Below are positions 24,484 through 33,594 of a stretch of 64,000 nt of DNA, one piece after another. Source of the stretch: JAXGXT01 sp040772665. Its GTDB lineage: Bacteria > Bacillota > Clostridia > Lachnospirales > Anaerotignaceae. The position numbers and the translations under genes were made by a program. Positions within the stretch are counted from its first letter, which is position 1. Each line of letters begins with the position of its first letter. The stretch is taken from the NCBI GenBank assembly GCA_040772665.1, contig JAXGXT010000002.1:124001-188000 (forward strand). Direction: 5' to 3'. The notes below the pieces were generated by a model. It searched no databases, was not told the DNA's origin, and saw nothing but the letters and a program-made list of their open reading frames with translations.

Positions 24484-25360
24484 TGTTTTTTCCTTTATAA
24501 TAATCTTCAAATAAGTTTTTAAATTCAAGGGCTTTTTCATTGTTAATGGTTAAATCGTTCCAAATTTCAAAAGAGGCAATTCCTTGATAAATAAGCATAT
24601 CAAAACCGTTAACAGCCATGCAATTCATTTTTCTTGCGTCTTTTAAAAACTGTGTTTCCCAAGGTGTATAGATAATATCGATTGCAGCTTCGGTGTTTTT
24701 AAAAAAGTCAATGTTTTTTACTGGGCTTTCTTTGTTGTTTTCTCCCATTCCCACAGAGGTTGTCTGAAAAACGATTTGCGGATTTTTTATATCCATAATG
24801 TTTTCAAAGTCAAGTGTATGTATATCTCCTTTAAAGTCATTTTTTATAAGGTTTTTAATTCTTTTTGCATTATCTATTGTTCTGTTAACAATATAAATTT
24901 CTTTTGCTTTTTTTTCAGCTGCTAAAACTGCCGCAGAGTTGGCAGCACCGCCTGCGCCTAAAATAACAACTGTTTTTTCTGTTATTTCAATTTGGTTAAG
25001 CAAAAGAGTTTTTTCTAAACCTAAAATGTCTGTGTTAAAGCCTTTAAATCCGTCTTCAATTTTTTTTAAAGTGTTTACAGCACCAATCTTTTTTGCTGTT
25101 TCGTCTATCTCTTTAATATATTTCATAACAGAAATTTTGTGAGGAACCGTAACATTAAGCCCTTGAACATTAAGGCTTAAAGATGATAAAACAGCATTTT
25201 CAAGCTCTTCATTTTCCACCCTAAAGGGGACGTAAACAGCGTCTATATTATTTTCTTTAAAAAGTGTTGTTTGTAAAACCGGGGAAAAGCTATGTTCAAT
25301 GGGATTTCCTATAATCCCAAAAACTTTTGTTTTTCCGTTTATGCTTTCAATTATATTCAT
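24476..25360 (-). CDS. aroE: Shikimate dehydrogenase (NADP+)
   Basis: A 294-residue enzyme reducing 3-dehydroshikimate to shikimate. Substrate-binding SFSPVLQ, the catalytic Lys in VTVPHKISVM, the Rossmann loop VVILGAGGAANSAA, NRTIDNA, and the terminal GFDMLIYQG motif are clear. The start ATG 25360 overlaps the yqeG stop by four bases (ATGA), indicating translational coupling. Second gene of the yqeG-aroE-aroK-aroQ operon. Confidence 0.97.
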   Translation of the reverse strand: MNIIESINGKTKVFGIIGNPIEHSFSPVLQTTLFKENNIDAVYVPFRVENEELENAVLSSLSLNVQGLNVTVPHKISVMKYIKEIDETAKKIGAVNTLKKIEDGFKGFNTDILGLEKTLLLNQIEITEKTVVILGAGGAANSAAVLAAEKKAKEIYIVNRTIDNAKRIKNLIKNDFKGDIHTLDFENIMDIKNPQIVFQTTSVGMGENNKESPVKNIDFFKNTEAAIDIIYTPWETQFLKDARKMNCMAVNGFDMLIYQGIASFEIWNDLTINNEKALEFKNLFEDYYKGKNNA

Positions 25361-25860
25361 TTTGAATTGCTCCTTTTGTATAGCTTTAAAACATAACTTT
25401 CCATTCCCCTTTTAACCTTTGTTATCAGCTGGTCACGGCTTGAGATGGGTTTTGTTAAAACAGATAAAACACCTGCATTACGGGCGCAGTAAACGTCTGT
25501 AAAAACTTGATCTCCAACAAGAACAGTTTCTTCTTTTGTTACTCCTAAATGAGAAATGGCATCTAAAAGTTTTTTTGAGCCTGGTTTTCCTGCCCTATAA
25601 ATTGCGTGAGTTTTCAGTTTTTCATTAAATCTTTCAACTCTTTTTTTGCTGTTGTTGGAAAGAAGACAAATCTTATATCCCGAGTTTCTAAGGTTATCGA
25701 AAAATTCAATTATATCTTCTGCGGCATCAGGCTCGTCAAAGGGAGCCACAGTGTTATCTATATCAAAGAAAATGGCTCTGATTCCTTTTTTTTCGAAAAC
25801 TTCAAAGGGAAGATGAAAAATACTGTCGACATAAAAATCGGGAAAAAATCTTTTAAACAA
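25357..25860 (-). CDS. yqeG: YqeG-family HAD phosphatase
   Basis: A 167-residue HAD-superfamily hydrolase of the YqeG (subfamily IIIA) type. The nucleophile motif DIDNTVAPFD, motif II LLSNNSKKR, the Lys in KPGSKKL and the VGDQVFTDVYCARNAG Asp motif are intact. Family members dephosphorylate phosphatidylglycerophosphate-like or small substrates; the substrate here is not certain. The start is TTG 25860, eight bases after AGGAGG; no better ATG exists. First gene of the aro operon. Confidence 0.92.
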   Translation of the reverse strand: MFKRFFPDFYVDSIFHLPFEVFEKKGIRAIFFDIDNTVAPFDEPDAAEDIIEFFDNLRNSGYKICLLSNNSKKRVERFNEKLKTHAIYRAGKPGSKKLLDAISHLGVTKEETVLVGDQVFTDVYCARNAGVLSVLTKPISSRDQLITKVKRGMESYVLKLYKRSNSK

Positions 25861-25932
25861 ACAAAAACCCTCCTTAAACGCTTTTTAAACATTATATTTC
25901 TTTGAGGACTTTAAGTCAAATAATTTAAAAAA

Positions 25933-25976
25933 AGACCTTGGTTTTTCCTTTTTAAAATAAGGAAAGACTAAGGTCT
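25933..25976 (-). terminator. Terminator after the FMN-binding-like gene
   Basis: AGACCTT (25933-25939) pairs with AAGGTCT (25970-25976), and an inner TTTCCTT/AAGGAAA helix extends it; on the minus strand a T-rich stretch follows. Confidence 0.75.
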
Positions 25977-25981
25977 ATGTA

Positions 25982-26389
25982 CTATTTTCTTGCTTGAGCA
26001 AGGCTTTCTTCAACGGCAGAAAGTATAACATTTGCTGTTACAGAACTGTCCGTTATTTCAATGTTTGAGGTTTGTTCGTCAATTATGTTTTGCGCAATTT
26101 CTTCGCCCACTGTTTCAAAAAGCGGATAAAACACAGGAAGGGATTGGCTTTTATCTATAATGTTTACGGCAACAATTTTCCTTTTATCAACCCTCACCTG
26201 AACATCTGCTTTGCCGTTTTCAATTTTTATTTCACTTGTGTATACCCCCGGGTTATAAAGGGCTGTTGCGTTTGAAAACTTTCCTGCTGCAAAATAAACA
26301 AGACAAACAATAATTATTACTCCCAGCACGGCAAAAACAATCGTTCTTATAAGTTCCTTAAGCTTAATTACCATAAATTTATTTGACAT
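25982..26389 (-). CDS. Membrane-anchored FMN-binding-domain-like protein
   Basis: A 135-residue protein with one N-terminal TM helix (about 13-33) and an extracytoplasmic domain that resembles FMN_bind proteins: YNPGVYTSEIKIENGKADVQVRV, KIVAVNIIDKSQSLPVF and the terminal SAVEESLAQA helix. The canonical SGAT acceptor site, where ApbE attaches FMN to Thr, is replaced by TDSSVT, so covalent flavin is doubtful unless Ser serves. RBS GGGGGAG precedes ATG 26389. It is flanked by its own terminator and is divergent from addB. Confidence 0.75.
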   Translation of the reverse strand: MSNKFMVIKLKELIRTIVFAVLGVIIIVCLVYFAAGKFSNATALYNPGVYTSEIKIENGKADVQVRVDKRKIVAVNIIDKSQSLPVFYPLFETVGEEIAQNIIDEQTSNIEITDSSVTANVILSAVEESLAQARK

Positions 26390-26691
26390 AATACTCCCCC
26401 GTAAAGTCTATTTGATATATTTTATTTAACATAGTCCTTAAATATGCTTGCAGGCCTTTCTTTAGACGTGTATCATAGTGTAAAGATACGGTTTGGTTTA
26501 TTTTTTCTGGTAAAATATTTGTTATAGAGAATATATTTGTGGATGTGGTTTTAACAAAAAAATTAAACTGTCTTTTAAAAGGTGGATAAAATTAATAAAA
26601 ACTAAAGTTTTAAAAGATTGTATTTATTTAAAAATCAGTTAAAAGAGCAGAAAACTTATTTTAGCTCTATTAACTTTACGGAGGTGTTTTA
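26390..26691. other. Divergent intergenic region between FMN-like gene and addB
   Basis: No gene in these 302 bases. TTAAAAGAGC (26637-26646) and GCTCTATTAA (26662-26671) form a hairpin with one mismatch just before the addB ribosome site and might modulate addB translation. Promoters were not placed with confidence. Confidence 0.35.
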
Positions 26692-29600
26692 ATGGGACTT
26701 AAATTTATTTTAGGCAGGGCAGGCAGCGGCAAAACCACCCTTGCCCTAAAGCAAATTTCTGAAAAACAGGAAAATAATCCTGAGCATAATTTAATTCTTA
26801 TGGTTCCCGAGCAGTTTTCTCTTCAGGCGGAAAAAGATATAATTAAAGAAACAAAGGGCAGGGGGATAATGCAGGCAAAGGTGTTAAGTTTTCACCGTCT
26901 TGCTTATACAGTTTTTAAAGAAACAACAATGCCTAAAAATGTAAACTTAACGGACATAACAAGAACAGTGGCTCTTAAAAAAATTGTTATAGACCTTAAG
27001 GAGAAGTTTTTATATTTTAAGACAGCCGCTGAAAAACAAGGTTTTATGGAGCAGCTTAAGCTTACAATTACAGAACTTTTTGGATATTGTATTTCGGAAG
27101 AAAACCTTTTCGAACTTATTGAAAAAACAACGGATAACCCTGTTTTAAAAGATAAGCTTAAAGATTTATATTTGATATATTCAAAATATAAAGAGTTTCT
27201 TGAAGATGGTTTTGTTGCATCGGAAGAAACCCTTGACATACTTTATCACCGCCTTGAAAAAAGTAACCTTATTGGCGGTGCCCACATATGGCTTGATGGG
27301 TTTTATGGCTTTACGCCCCAGGAATTTAAAATAATTGAAAAATTAATTTGCAGGGCTGCAAGTGTAACAATTGTATTAACAATGGATGAATATGCTCTTA
27401 ATAAAAATGATTTGCCTATGACCCATGTGTTTTTTGAAACGAAAGATACATATTTAAAGCTGTCAGAGCTTGCGAAAGATTGCGGAGCTGCCATAGAAAA
27501 TACAATACTTAATGAACAAAAACGGTTTAAAAACAATGCTCTTTCGGCTCTTGAAAATGAGTATACAAAAAGCTTAATCAAAAGGCAAAATGAACACGAA
27601 GGCATAGAAGTTTTTGCGGCTTCAAATATATTTTCAGAGGCAGAATATGTCGCTTGGCAAATTACTAAACTTGTAAGAGATAAAGGTTTTAGATACAGGG
27701 ATATTGCTGTTCTTGCCGCATCATTATCCGACTATGAAGATGTTTTGCGTATAACAATGAACGAATGTAAAATTCCTTTTTTTATGGACATTAAACATGA
27801 AACAGAAAATCACCCTCTGACAGAGTTTGTTAAAGGCATGATTGAAGCTGTGCTTTATAACTTAAGCTTTGACAGTGTTTTTTCATTTTTAAAAACAGGG
27901 CTTTCTCCCATGGAAAGAGATGATATAGAGGTTTTGGAAAACTATTGTCTTGCTTATGGCATAAAAAGCTATAAATGGAAAGCAGAAAATTGGAGCTATG
28001 GTTTTACAAATAACAACAACAGTGAAGAATATATTAAAATAAACAGCTTAAAAAATGAGTTTTTAGAAATCTTATCACCTTTTATTTCCATTGACACTAA
28101 AAAAAACTATACGGTGTCAGAATTTGCTGAAAAAATATTTGAGGTTTTTGAAAAATGTCAAATAGAATTAAGGCTTAATGAAATGGTGAAAAAAATGATT
28201 GGAAACGGCAATCTGGATAAAGCCATGGAAACAAAACAGTGTTGGAATATTATTGTGGACACAATTGATGCTCTTGTTCTTCTTTTAGGAGAAGAGAAGT
28301 TAAAACTAAAAGATTTTTATGAACTTTTTGAAAGCGGCATAACAGCAGGCAAACTTAAAATTATTCCTCCCGCCCTTGACAACATAACAATTGGAAATAT
28401 AGAACGAACACGTCTTCCGAAAATAAAGGCTCTTTTTCTTATAGGTGTTAACGACGGGGTTATACCCTCGGTTTCAGGAGCAGAGGGGCTGTTTTTAGAT
28501 GATGAAAGAAGTGTTTTGGAAAGTTTAGGTGTAAATCTTGCCCATGATAATGTAAGACGTGCATTTGAGGAAAACTTTCTTATTTACAGCTCAATAACAA
28601 AGGCCTCCAACAATTTATTTATCACTTACAGCGCAGGAGATTTAAGCGGAAAAACTCTTCTTCCCTCAACAATAATTCAAAAAATTCAAAGAATATTTCC
28701 AAGTCTTCCTGTTAAAAACGAAGTTTCCCATGAGGATTTGTTTTCATTGCCTGCCCTTGCTTTTCATAGGCTGGGGGATGGGCTTAAAGCGGGAGAGGCT
28801 GCTTGGTCAACGGCTTTGGACTTTTTTGAAAACTCGCCGTTATGGAAAGAAAGAACAAAGCTTATAAAAGAAGGGCTTAATGCAGTAAGCCCAAAAGATT
28901 TTTTAAATGAAGAAACAAAGAAAAAGTTTTTCGGAGAAGTTTTATACACAAGTGTATCAAGACTTGAAAGGTTTTCTTCATGCCCCTATAGTTATTTTCT
29001 TACATACACAATGAAAGCAAAAGAAAGAAAGCTTTATGAAATAGGAACTCCTGATTTAGGTCTTTTGTTCCATTCGGTTTTGGAGGATTTTTCATACACA
29101 TTAAAAGAAAACAATATTAATTGGAGAGAGCTTAACAAACCTCAGGTGTGTGAAATAATAGAAAAGTCTGTAGACAGACAGGCCCCTTCTTTGGTTAATG
29201 AAATTCTGCTTTCCACAGGAGCAATGAAATATCTTATTAAAAGACTTAAACGTATATGCATCCGTGCCGTTTGGACATTAACTTCTCATCTTAAAGATGG
29301 AAGCTTTGCTCTTGCCGCTTACGAGCTGAATTTTAGTGAGGGAGGAGTATTGCCGCCCATTGCCATTGAGTTTGAAAATGGTGATAAAATGTTTCTAACA
29401 GGAAAAATAGACAGGGTGGATATTTTAAAAGCTGACGAAACCACATTTGTAAAAATAATTGACTATAAATCAGGAAATAAAGATTTTAGCCTGCAAGAAG
29501 TTTATTATGGTTTGCAGCTTCAACTGCTTATATATCTGGATGCGCTTTTAAAAAACGGTCAGTCTATATTCGGAGATAATTTAATGCCTGCAGGTGTATT

Positions 29601-30054
29601 TTATTTTAAAATCAAAGACCCTATGATTATGGCGGAAGAAAGTATAGATTTTGAAGACATAGAGGAACTTTTAATGAAAAAATTAAAAATGAGCGGTCTT
29701 GTGCTTAATAACGAAAAGGTTATAAATGCCTTAGATACATCAACAGATAGAAAATCAAAAATAATACCTGTTGAGAGAAATGCAAAGGGTGGTTTTTCGG
29801 CTTCATCTTCATTGGCAGATGAAAAAATGTATGAAAGGTTAAGAGAATATTCCGTGGATAAAGCTAAAGAAATTGGAAAACGCATAAAGGATGGGGAAAT
29901 ATCTGTTAAGCCATATAGATTTAAGGGAAGAACCCCATGTGATTATTGTCAATATATAAGTGTGTGCGGTTTTGAAGAGGGGGAGAACTATACACGGCGA
30001 AACCTTAAAAACATAACTTCCAAGGAGGTTATGGAAAAAATAAAAGGTGATTAA
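26692..30054 (+). CDS. addB: ATP-dependent helicase/nuclease subunit AddB
   Basis: A 1120-residue subunit of the AddAB helicase-nuclease, which resects double-strand breaks for recombination. Walker A GRAGSGKTT (8-16), the PEQFSLQAE segment, the inactive helicase core, and a C-terminal RecB-type nuclease domain with GLLFHSVLEDF, GKIDRVD, KIIDYKSG and GLQLQLLIYL are seen. The iron-staple cysteines are one in SSCPYSYF and three in CDYCQYISVC. RBS GGAGGTG precedes ATG 26692. Unusually, addA does not follow; a short membrane peptide and then convergent genes do. Confidence 0.97.
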   Translation: MGLKFILGRAGSGKTTLALKQISEKQENNPEHNLILMVPEQFSLQAEKDIIKETKGRGIMQAKVLSFHRLAYTVFKETTMPKNVNLTDITRTVALKKIVIDLKEKFLYFKTAAEKQGFMEQLKLTITELFGYCISEENLFELIEKTTDNPVLKDKLKDLYLIYSKYKEFLEDGFVASEETLDILYHRLEKSNLIGGAHIWLDGFYGFTPQEFKIIEKLICRAASVTIVLTMDEYALNKNDLPMTHVFFETKDTYLKLSELAKDCGAAIENTILNEQKRFKNNALSALENEYTKSLIKRQNEHEGIEVFAASNIFSEAEYVAWQITKLVRDKGFRYRDIAVLAASLSDYEDVLRITMNECKIPFFMDIKHETENHPLTEFVKGMIEAVLYNLSFDSVFSFLKTGLSPMERDDIEVLENYCLAYGIKSYKWKAENWSYGFTNNNNSEEYIKINSLKNEFLEILSPFISIDTKKNYTVSEFAEKIFEVFEKCQIELRLNEMVKKMIGNGNLDKAMETKQCWNIIVDTIDALVLLLGEEKLKLKDFYELFESGITAGKLKIIPPALDNITIGNIERTRLPKIKALFLIGVNDGVIPSVSGAEGLFLDDERSVLESLGVNLAHDNVRRAFEENFLIYSSITKASNNLFITYSAGDLSGKTLLPSTIIQKIQRIFPSLPVKNEVSHEDLFSLPALAFHRLGDGLKAGEAAWSTALDFFENSPLWKERTKLIKEGLNAVSPKDFLNEETKKKFFGEVLYTSVSRLERFSSCPYSYFLTYTMKAKERKLYEIGTPDLGLLFHSVLEDFSYTLKENNINWRELNKPQVCEIIEKSVDRQAPSLVNEILLSTGAMKYLIKRLKRICIRAVWTLTSHLKDGSFALAAYELNFSEGGVLPPIAIEFENGDKMFLTGKIDRVDILKADETTFVKIIDYKSGNKDFSLQEVYYGLQLQLLIYLDALLKNGQSIFGDNLMPAGVFYFKIKDPMIMAEESIDFEDIEELLMKKLKMSGLVLNNEKVINALDTSTDRKSKIIPVERNAKGGFSASSSLADEKMYERLREYSVDKAKEIGKRIKDGEISVKPYRFKGRTPCDYCQYISVCGFEEGENYTRRNLKNITSKEVMEKIKGD

Positions 30055-30154
30055 AGATGTCAAGGTTTTTGCTATTAAGCTGTTATGTAAAATATATTTT
30101 GTTTATATTTTACATATTAGCTTATGAGTTATTTAATAAGAAAGGAAGTTTATA

Positions 30155-30319
30155 ATGGGTTTTATAAGCGGATATGTTAATATTTTTCTTTTGTGTATTA
30201 TTTTTTGGTTAGGAAAAAATGATATGACTTCTGCCGTTTATCAAATACCGGCGGTAATTGCAGTGGTTATAGGTTGGATTGCAACTATTAAATCAAATAA
30301 ACAGGCTCATAAAAAGTAA
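30155..30319 (+). CDS. 54-residue two-helix membrane peptide
   Basis: A short gene with AAAGGAAG seven bases before ATG 30155, 100 bases after addB. The product starts MGFISGYVNIFLLCIIFW and has two hydrophobic stretches (about 3-20 and 28-45) around a polar KNDMTSAV turn, then a basic tail. No family is recognised. Its last codons and stop lie inside a hairpin (30300-30329). Confidence 0.6.
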   Translation: MGFISGYVNIFLLCIIFWLGKNDMTSAVYQIPAVIAVVIGWIATIKSNKQAHKK

Positions 30320-30329
30320 TGAGCCTGTT
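30300..30329 (+). terminator. Hairpin overlapping the end of the membrane peptide gene
   Basis: AACAGGCTCAT (30300-30310) pairs perfectly with ATGAGCCTGTT (30319-30329). The stop codon TAA (30317-30319) lies in the loop edge. No T run follows, so termination would be weak. Confidence 0.5.
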
Positions 30330-30430
30330 AAAAGAAAATATTATACAATCAAAATATATGTTTTTTATAATAGGTTAAGTGCAAGCACTTTGTAATGTGT
30401 TCTCCAAATAGACCAAGGTTTTAATTATTT

Positions 30431-31210
30431 TTATCTGTCTGTGAATTTATTAGGTTTACGTTTTTCCAAAAATGCTGTCATGGCTTCATATTTGTCGGCT
30501 GTGTCATAACAAGGAGCCGCATATTTTTCTTCGAGGAAAAAAGCAGAGGCTATATCAAGGTTTATTCCAACATTAATTGATTCCTTTGTTGCCCTTACAG
30601 CGTAAGGAGGCATTGAAGCTATTTCCATGGAAAGAGCAGTCACTTCCTCAATAAGCTTATCTTTTTCAACAACTCTTTGAACAATGCCAAGATTTAAAGC
30701 TTCATCAGCTTTAAAAATTCTGCCTGTGAACATAAGCTCTTTAGCCCTTGCAGGGCCTAAAATTCTTGCGGCAAGCTGTGTTCCGCCAAAACCTGAAATA
30801 ATTCCAAGCTTAACAGGAGGCATACCAAATTTTGCATTGTCAGAAGCTATAACAATATCGCAAGAAAGGGAAATTTCCATTCCTCCGCCTATGGCATATC
30901 CGTTTATTGCTGCTACAACAGGAATTCGTAAGTTTTGAATTTTTAAACTTACACTGTGTCCAAGCTTTAAAAAATCTATAGCCTGTGTGCTTGTTAAATC
31001 ACGTTCTTCTTTTATGTCACCGCCGGCAGAAAAAGCCTTGTCGCCTGCACCGGTTAAAACAACGCAAAGAATATCCATATCATTTTGGGCTTTATTAAGG
31101 CATTCAAGAAGTTCTTTTAAAGTTTGTGTTGAAAGTGCGTTTAATGTTTCCGGACGGTTAATGGTTATCCAAGCAACATTTTCTTTTTTCTCATATAAAA
31201 TATAATCCAT
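30431..31210 (-). CDS. Enoyl-CoA hydratase/isomerase (crotonase) family protein
   Basis: A 259-residue crotonase-fold enzyme, cytosolic. Oxyanion-hole segments AFSAGGDIKE and INGYAIGGGMEISLSCDIVI are present; the following region KFGMPPVKLGIISGFGGTQ has Pro-Pro where classical hydratases have the first catalytic Glu, and Gly-Ile for later positions, so the reaction may not be plain crotonyl-CoA hydration. The start is ATG 31210 after AGAGGTG; the longer GTG at 31219 overlaps the ribosome site. It lies 17 bases downstream of ruvB on the same strand. Confidence 0.88.
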   Translation of the reverse strand: MDYILYEKKENVAWITINRPETLNALSTQTLKELLECLNKAQNDMDILCVVLTGAGDKAFSAGGDIKEERDLTSTQAIDFLKLGHSVSLKIQNLRIPVVAAINGYAIGGGMEISLSCDIVIASDNAKFGMPPVKLGIISGFGGTQLAARILGPARAKELMFTGRIFKADEALNLGIVQRVVEKDKLIEEVTALSMEIASMPPYAVRATKESINVGINLDIASAFFLEEKYAAPCYDTADKYEAMTAFLEKRKPNKFTDR

Positions 31211-31227
31211 TTTCTTCACCTCTTAAA

Positions 31228-32226
31228 TTATTCAGGATATTTAATTCCAAAGTAGTCATAACAGTTTTTTGTGGCAATTCTGCCCCTTGGTGTTCTTTGT
31301 ATATATCCCAGCTGAATTAGGTAGGGTTCATATACATCTTCTATGGTTTCCGCATCTTCATCTAAAAATGCCGCAAGGGTATCAAGTCCAACAGGCTTTC
31401 CGCAGAATTTTTCAATCATTGCCATAAGCATTTTTCTATCAATGTTATCAAGCCCCATTTTGTCAACATCAAGAGCATCAAGGGCATGAGTTGCCGCTTC
31501 AATAGTAATATCTCCGTCATATTTCACTTGAGCAAAATCTCGAACACGTTTTAGAAGGCGGTTTGCAATTCTTGGGGTTCCTCTTGAGCGCCTTGCAATT
31601 TCTTCGGCACCCTTATCATCAATTTCAACTCCGTATATATCTGCAGAGCGTTTTATAATGGTTTTAAGCTGTGATATGTTATATGGTTCAAGTCTTTGAA
31701 TAACCCCGAATCTATCCCTTAGAGGTGCTGTGAGAAGCCCTATTCTTGTTGTTGCGCCTATAAGAGTAAATTTGGGTAAATCAAGACGAACACTTCTTGC
31801 GCCTGCGCCTTTTCCTATAACAATGTCGATAACAAAATCCTCCATTGCAGGATATAAAATCTCTTCAATCATTCTGTTAAGCCTGTGAATTTCATCTATA
31901 AAAAGAATGTCACCCTCTTCAAGACCGTTTAGTATTGCCGCCATATCACCGGGGCGCTCAATTGCAGGGCCTGATGTGGTTTTTATATTAACATTCATTT
32001 CTTTTGCAATTATATTTGAAAGGGTTGTTTTTCCAAGACCCGGAGGGCCGTATAGAAGAACATGGTCGAGGGCTTCTTTTCTTTGAATGGCAGCTTCTAT
32101 AAAAATCTTAAGGTTATTTTTAACGCTTTCCTGACCTATATATGTTTCAAGGGTTTGAGGTCTTAACTTTGGTTCAATTTCCAAGTCTTCCTCTGCAAAC
32201 CCTGTGGTAATAATTCTTGTTTCCAT
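31228..32226 (-). CDS. ruvB: Holliday junction branch migration ATPase RuvB
   Basis: A 332-residue AAA+ motor that drives branch migration with RuvA. LRPQTLETYIGQ, Walker A GPPGLGKTT, Walker B LFIDEIHRL, sensor I GATTRIG, the arginine finger region LRDRFGVIQRLE, and the C-terminal winged helix ending RTPRGRIAT are complete. RBS GGTGAG precedes ATG 32226, 17 bases after ruvA. Confidence 0.98.
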   Translation of the reverse strand: METRIITTGFAEEDLEIEPKLRPQTLETYIGQESVKNNLKIFIEAAIQRKEALDHVLLYGPPGLGKTTLSNIIAKEMNVNIKTTSGPAIERPGDMAAILNGLEEGDILFIDEIHRLNRMIEEILYPAMEDFVIDIVIGKGAGARSVRLDLPKFTLIGATTRIGLLTAPLRDRFGVIQRLEPYNISQLKTIIKRSADIYGVEIDDKGAEEIARRSRGTPRIANRLLKRVRDFAQVKYDGDITIEAATHALDALDVDKMGLDNIDRKMLMAMIEKFCGKPVGLDTLAAFLDEDAETIEDVYEPYLIQLGYIQRTPRGRIATKNCYDYFGIKYPE

Positions 32227-32243
32227 TGGTTTTTCTCACCGCC

Positions 32244-32849
32244 TTACTTTATTATTTTTTTAAGGGCGGTTTTTAAAATTGCCCCTGTGTCCATACCTTC
32301 AAAAGAAATTCCTTTTAAAGCAGTAACAGCTTCTGTTCGTGAATATCCAAGAGCCAAAAGTGCCTCTAAGGCTTCGGATTTTTCGTTTTTTAATGAGGAG
32401 TCAAATTCGGTTTCTGTGTTTTCATCAAGGCTGTTAAGGAAATCCGAGTTTTTAAACTTATCTTTAAGTTCAATTATAAGCCTTTGAGCAGTTTTTTTAC
32501 CAACACCGGGGGCTTTGCTTAAAGCTTTAATGTCTTCACTTACAATTGAAAGAATAATTTCCCCTGAGCTCATGCTTCCAAGAATGTTAAGAGCACCTTT
32601 GGGGCCTATTCCCGAAACAAGAAGAAGTTTGTTAAACAGTTCCAAATCTTCCTGTTTCAAAAAGCCATAAAGGTTTATACCGTCATCTTTGATATTCATA
32701 TATGTATAGATTTTTATATTATTTTGAATAGGGGGGAGTGAGGAAATGGTTTTGGGAGAAACAAAAACTCTGTAACCTATCCCTGCTGTTTCAATAACAA
32801 TCCAAGTTTCATCAATATATTCAAGGGTTCCTTTAATATAGGAAATCAT
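32244..32849 (-). CDS. ruvA: Holliday junction DNA helicase subunit RuvA
   Basis: A 201-residue junction-binding subunit. N-terminal OB fold MISYIKGTLEYIDETWIVIE, helix-hairpin-helix motifs LLLVSGIGPKGALNIL and APGVGKKTAQRLIIELK, an acidic linker and the C-terminal RuvB-binding domain EALLALGYSRTEAVTAL. The start is ATG 32849 after GGTGGA; the longer in-frame start at 32873 lacks a ribosome site. ruvC is not adjacent. Confidence 0.97.
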   Translation of the reverse strand: MISYIKGTLEYIDETWIVIETAGIGYRVFVSPKTISSLPPIQNNIKIYTYMNIKDDGINLYGFLKQEDLELFNKLLLVSGIGPKGALNILGSMSSGEIILSIVSEDIKALSKAPGVGKKTAQRLIIELKDKFKNSDFLNSLDENTETEFDSSLKNEKSEALEALLALGYSRTEAVTALKGISFEGMDTGAILKTALKKIIK

Positions 32850-33069
32850 AAAATTCCACCTTTCTAAAGGCACTAAACTATTTAATTATAACGTACACAG
32901 GTGTAAATCTCAAGCCATTTAGTTTTGGATTAGGAATAAATAACAAGAATAAAGGTATACTTTACCATATATAAAATTACAGTTATCTTAAAAATATTGA
33001 TTTTTATTATAAATCAATATAAAATTAGAATATAAAGACATAAACCTTTATATTAAGGAGGTAATGATT

Positions 33070-33531
33070 ATGAAACGTTATTTAAAACCGATTTTAGCTG
33101 TTGTAATAATATCACTTTCTTTTACAATATTTTCGGCCTGTGGTGAAAAAGAAGCAAATAACACTCCTGCACCACCAACAGAAACAACAGATTTGGACAA
33201 TACCGAGGAGCCTAAAAAAGAAGATAGTGAAGAAAACAATAAATCAGAATTTCTTAAATTTGAGCTTGGAAATGATATTGGAAAAACCGTTGTTAAACTG
33301 TCTTTTAAAGCCCAAGAAGGGGACGATTGGACAGAAATAAAACTTTTTGAGGATGTATGGCAGTCAGGATTTATAATTCCTGTTGAGGTTGAACTTAAAA
33401 ACAAAAAAAATCCTGAAAGCGGGTGGTATATACGTACAGTTTTTGAAGATGGCACTGAAGAACTATTTGAAGGTGTTAAGCTTACAGAAGGAAGCTCTGT
33501 TATATTAACAGAGGAAGGACCTGTTTATTAA
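33070..33531 (+). CDS. Predicted lipoprotein of unknown function
   Basis: A 153-residue secreted lipoprotein: signal peptide MKRYLKPILAVVIISLSFTI with lipobox FSAC and lipidated Cys24, a disordered Pro/Thr/Glu/Asn-rich linker (about 30-60), then a small domain predicted to be mostly beta. I do not recognise the family. The start ATG 33070 lies nine bases after AGGAGG; ATG 33064 is too close. A single gene with its own terminator, convergent with DUF445. Confidence 0.8.
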   Translation: MKRYLKPILAVVIISLSFTIFSACGEKEANNTPAPPTETTDLDNTEEPKKEDSEENNKSEFLKFELGNDIGKTVVKLSFKAQEGDDWTEIKLFEDVWQSGFIIPVEVELKNKKNPESGWYIRTVFEDGTEELFEGVKLTEGSSVILTEEGPVY

Positions 33532-33556
33532 AATTTAAACCTTAAGGCATAAGAAG

Positions 33557-33589
33557 TGGCATCTGAAAAGTTACAGATGCCATTTTTTT
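33557..33589 (+). terminator. Terminator after the lipoprotein gene
   Basis: TGGCATCTG (33557-33565) pairs with CAGATGCCA (33574-33582), followed by seven T. Confidence 0.9.
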
Positions 33590-33594
33590 ATTAG

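Noticed and set aside
30378..30391. AAGTGCAAGCACTT palindrome as terminator of the crotonase gene
   Set aside because: The loop would be only two bases and no adequate T run follows directly.
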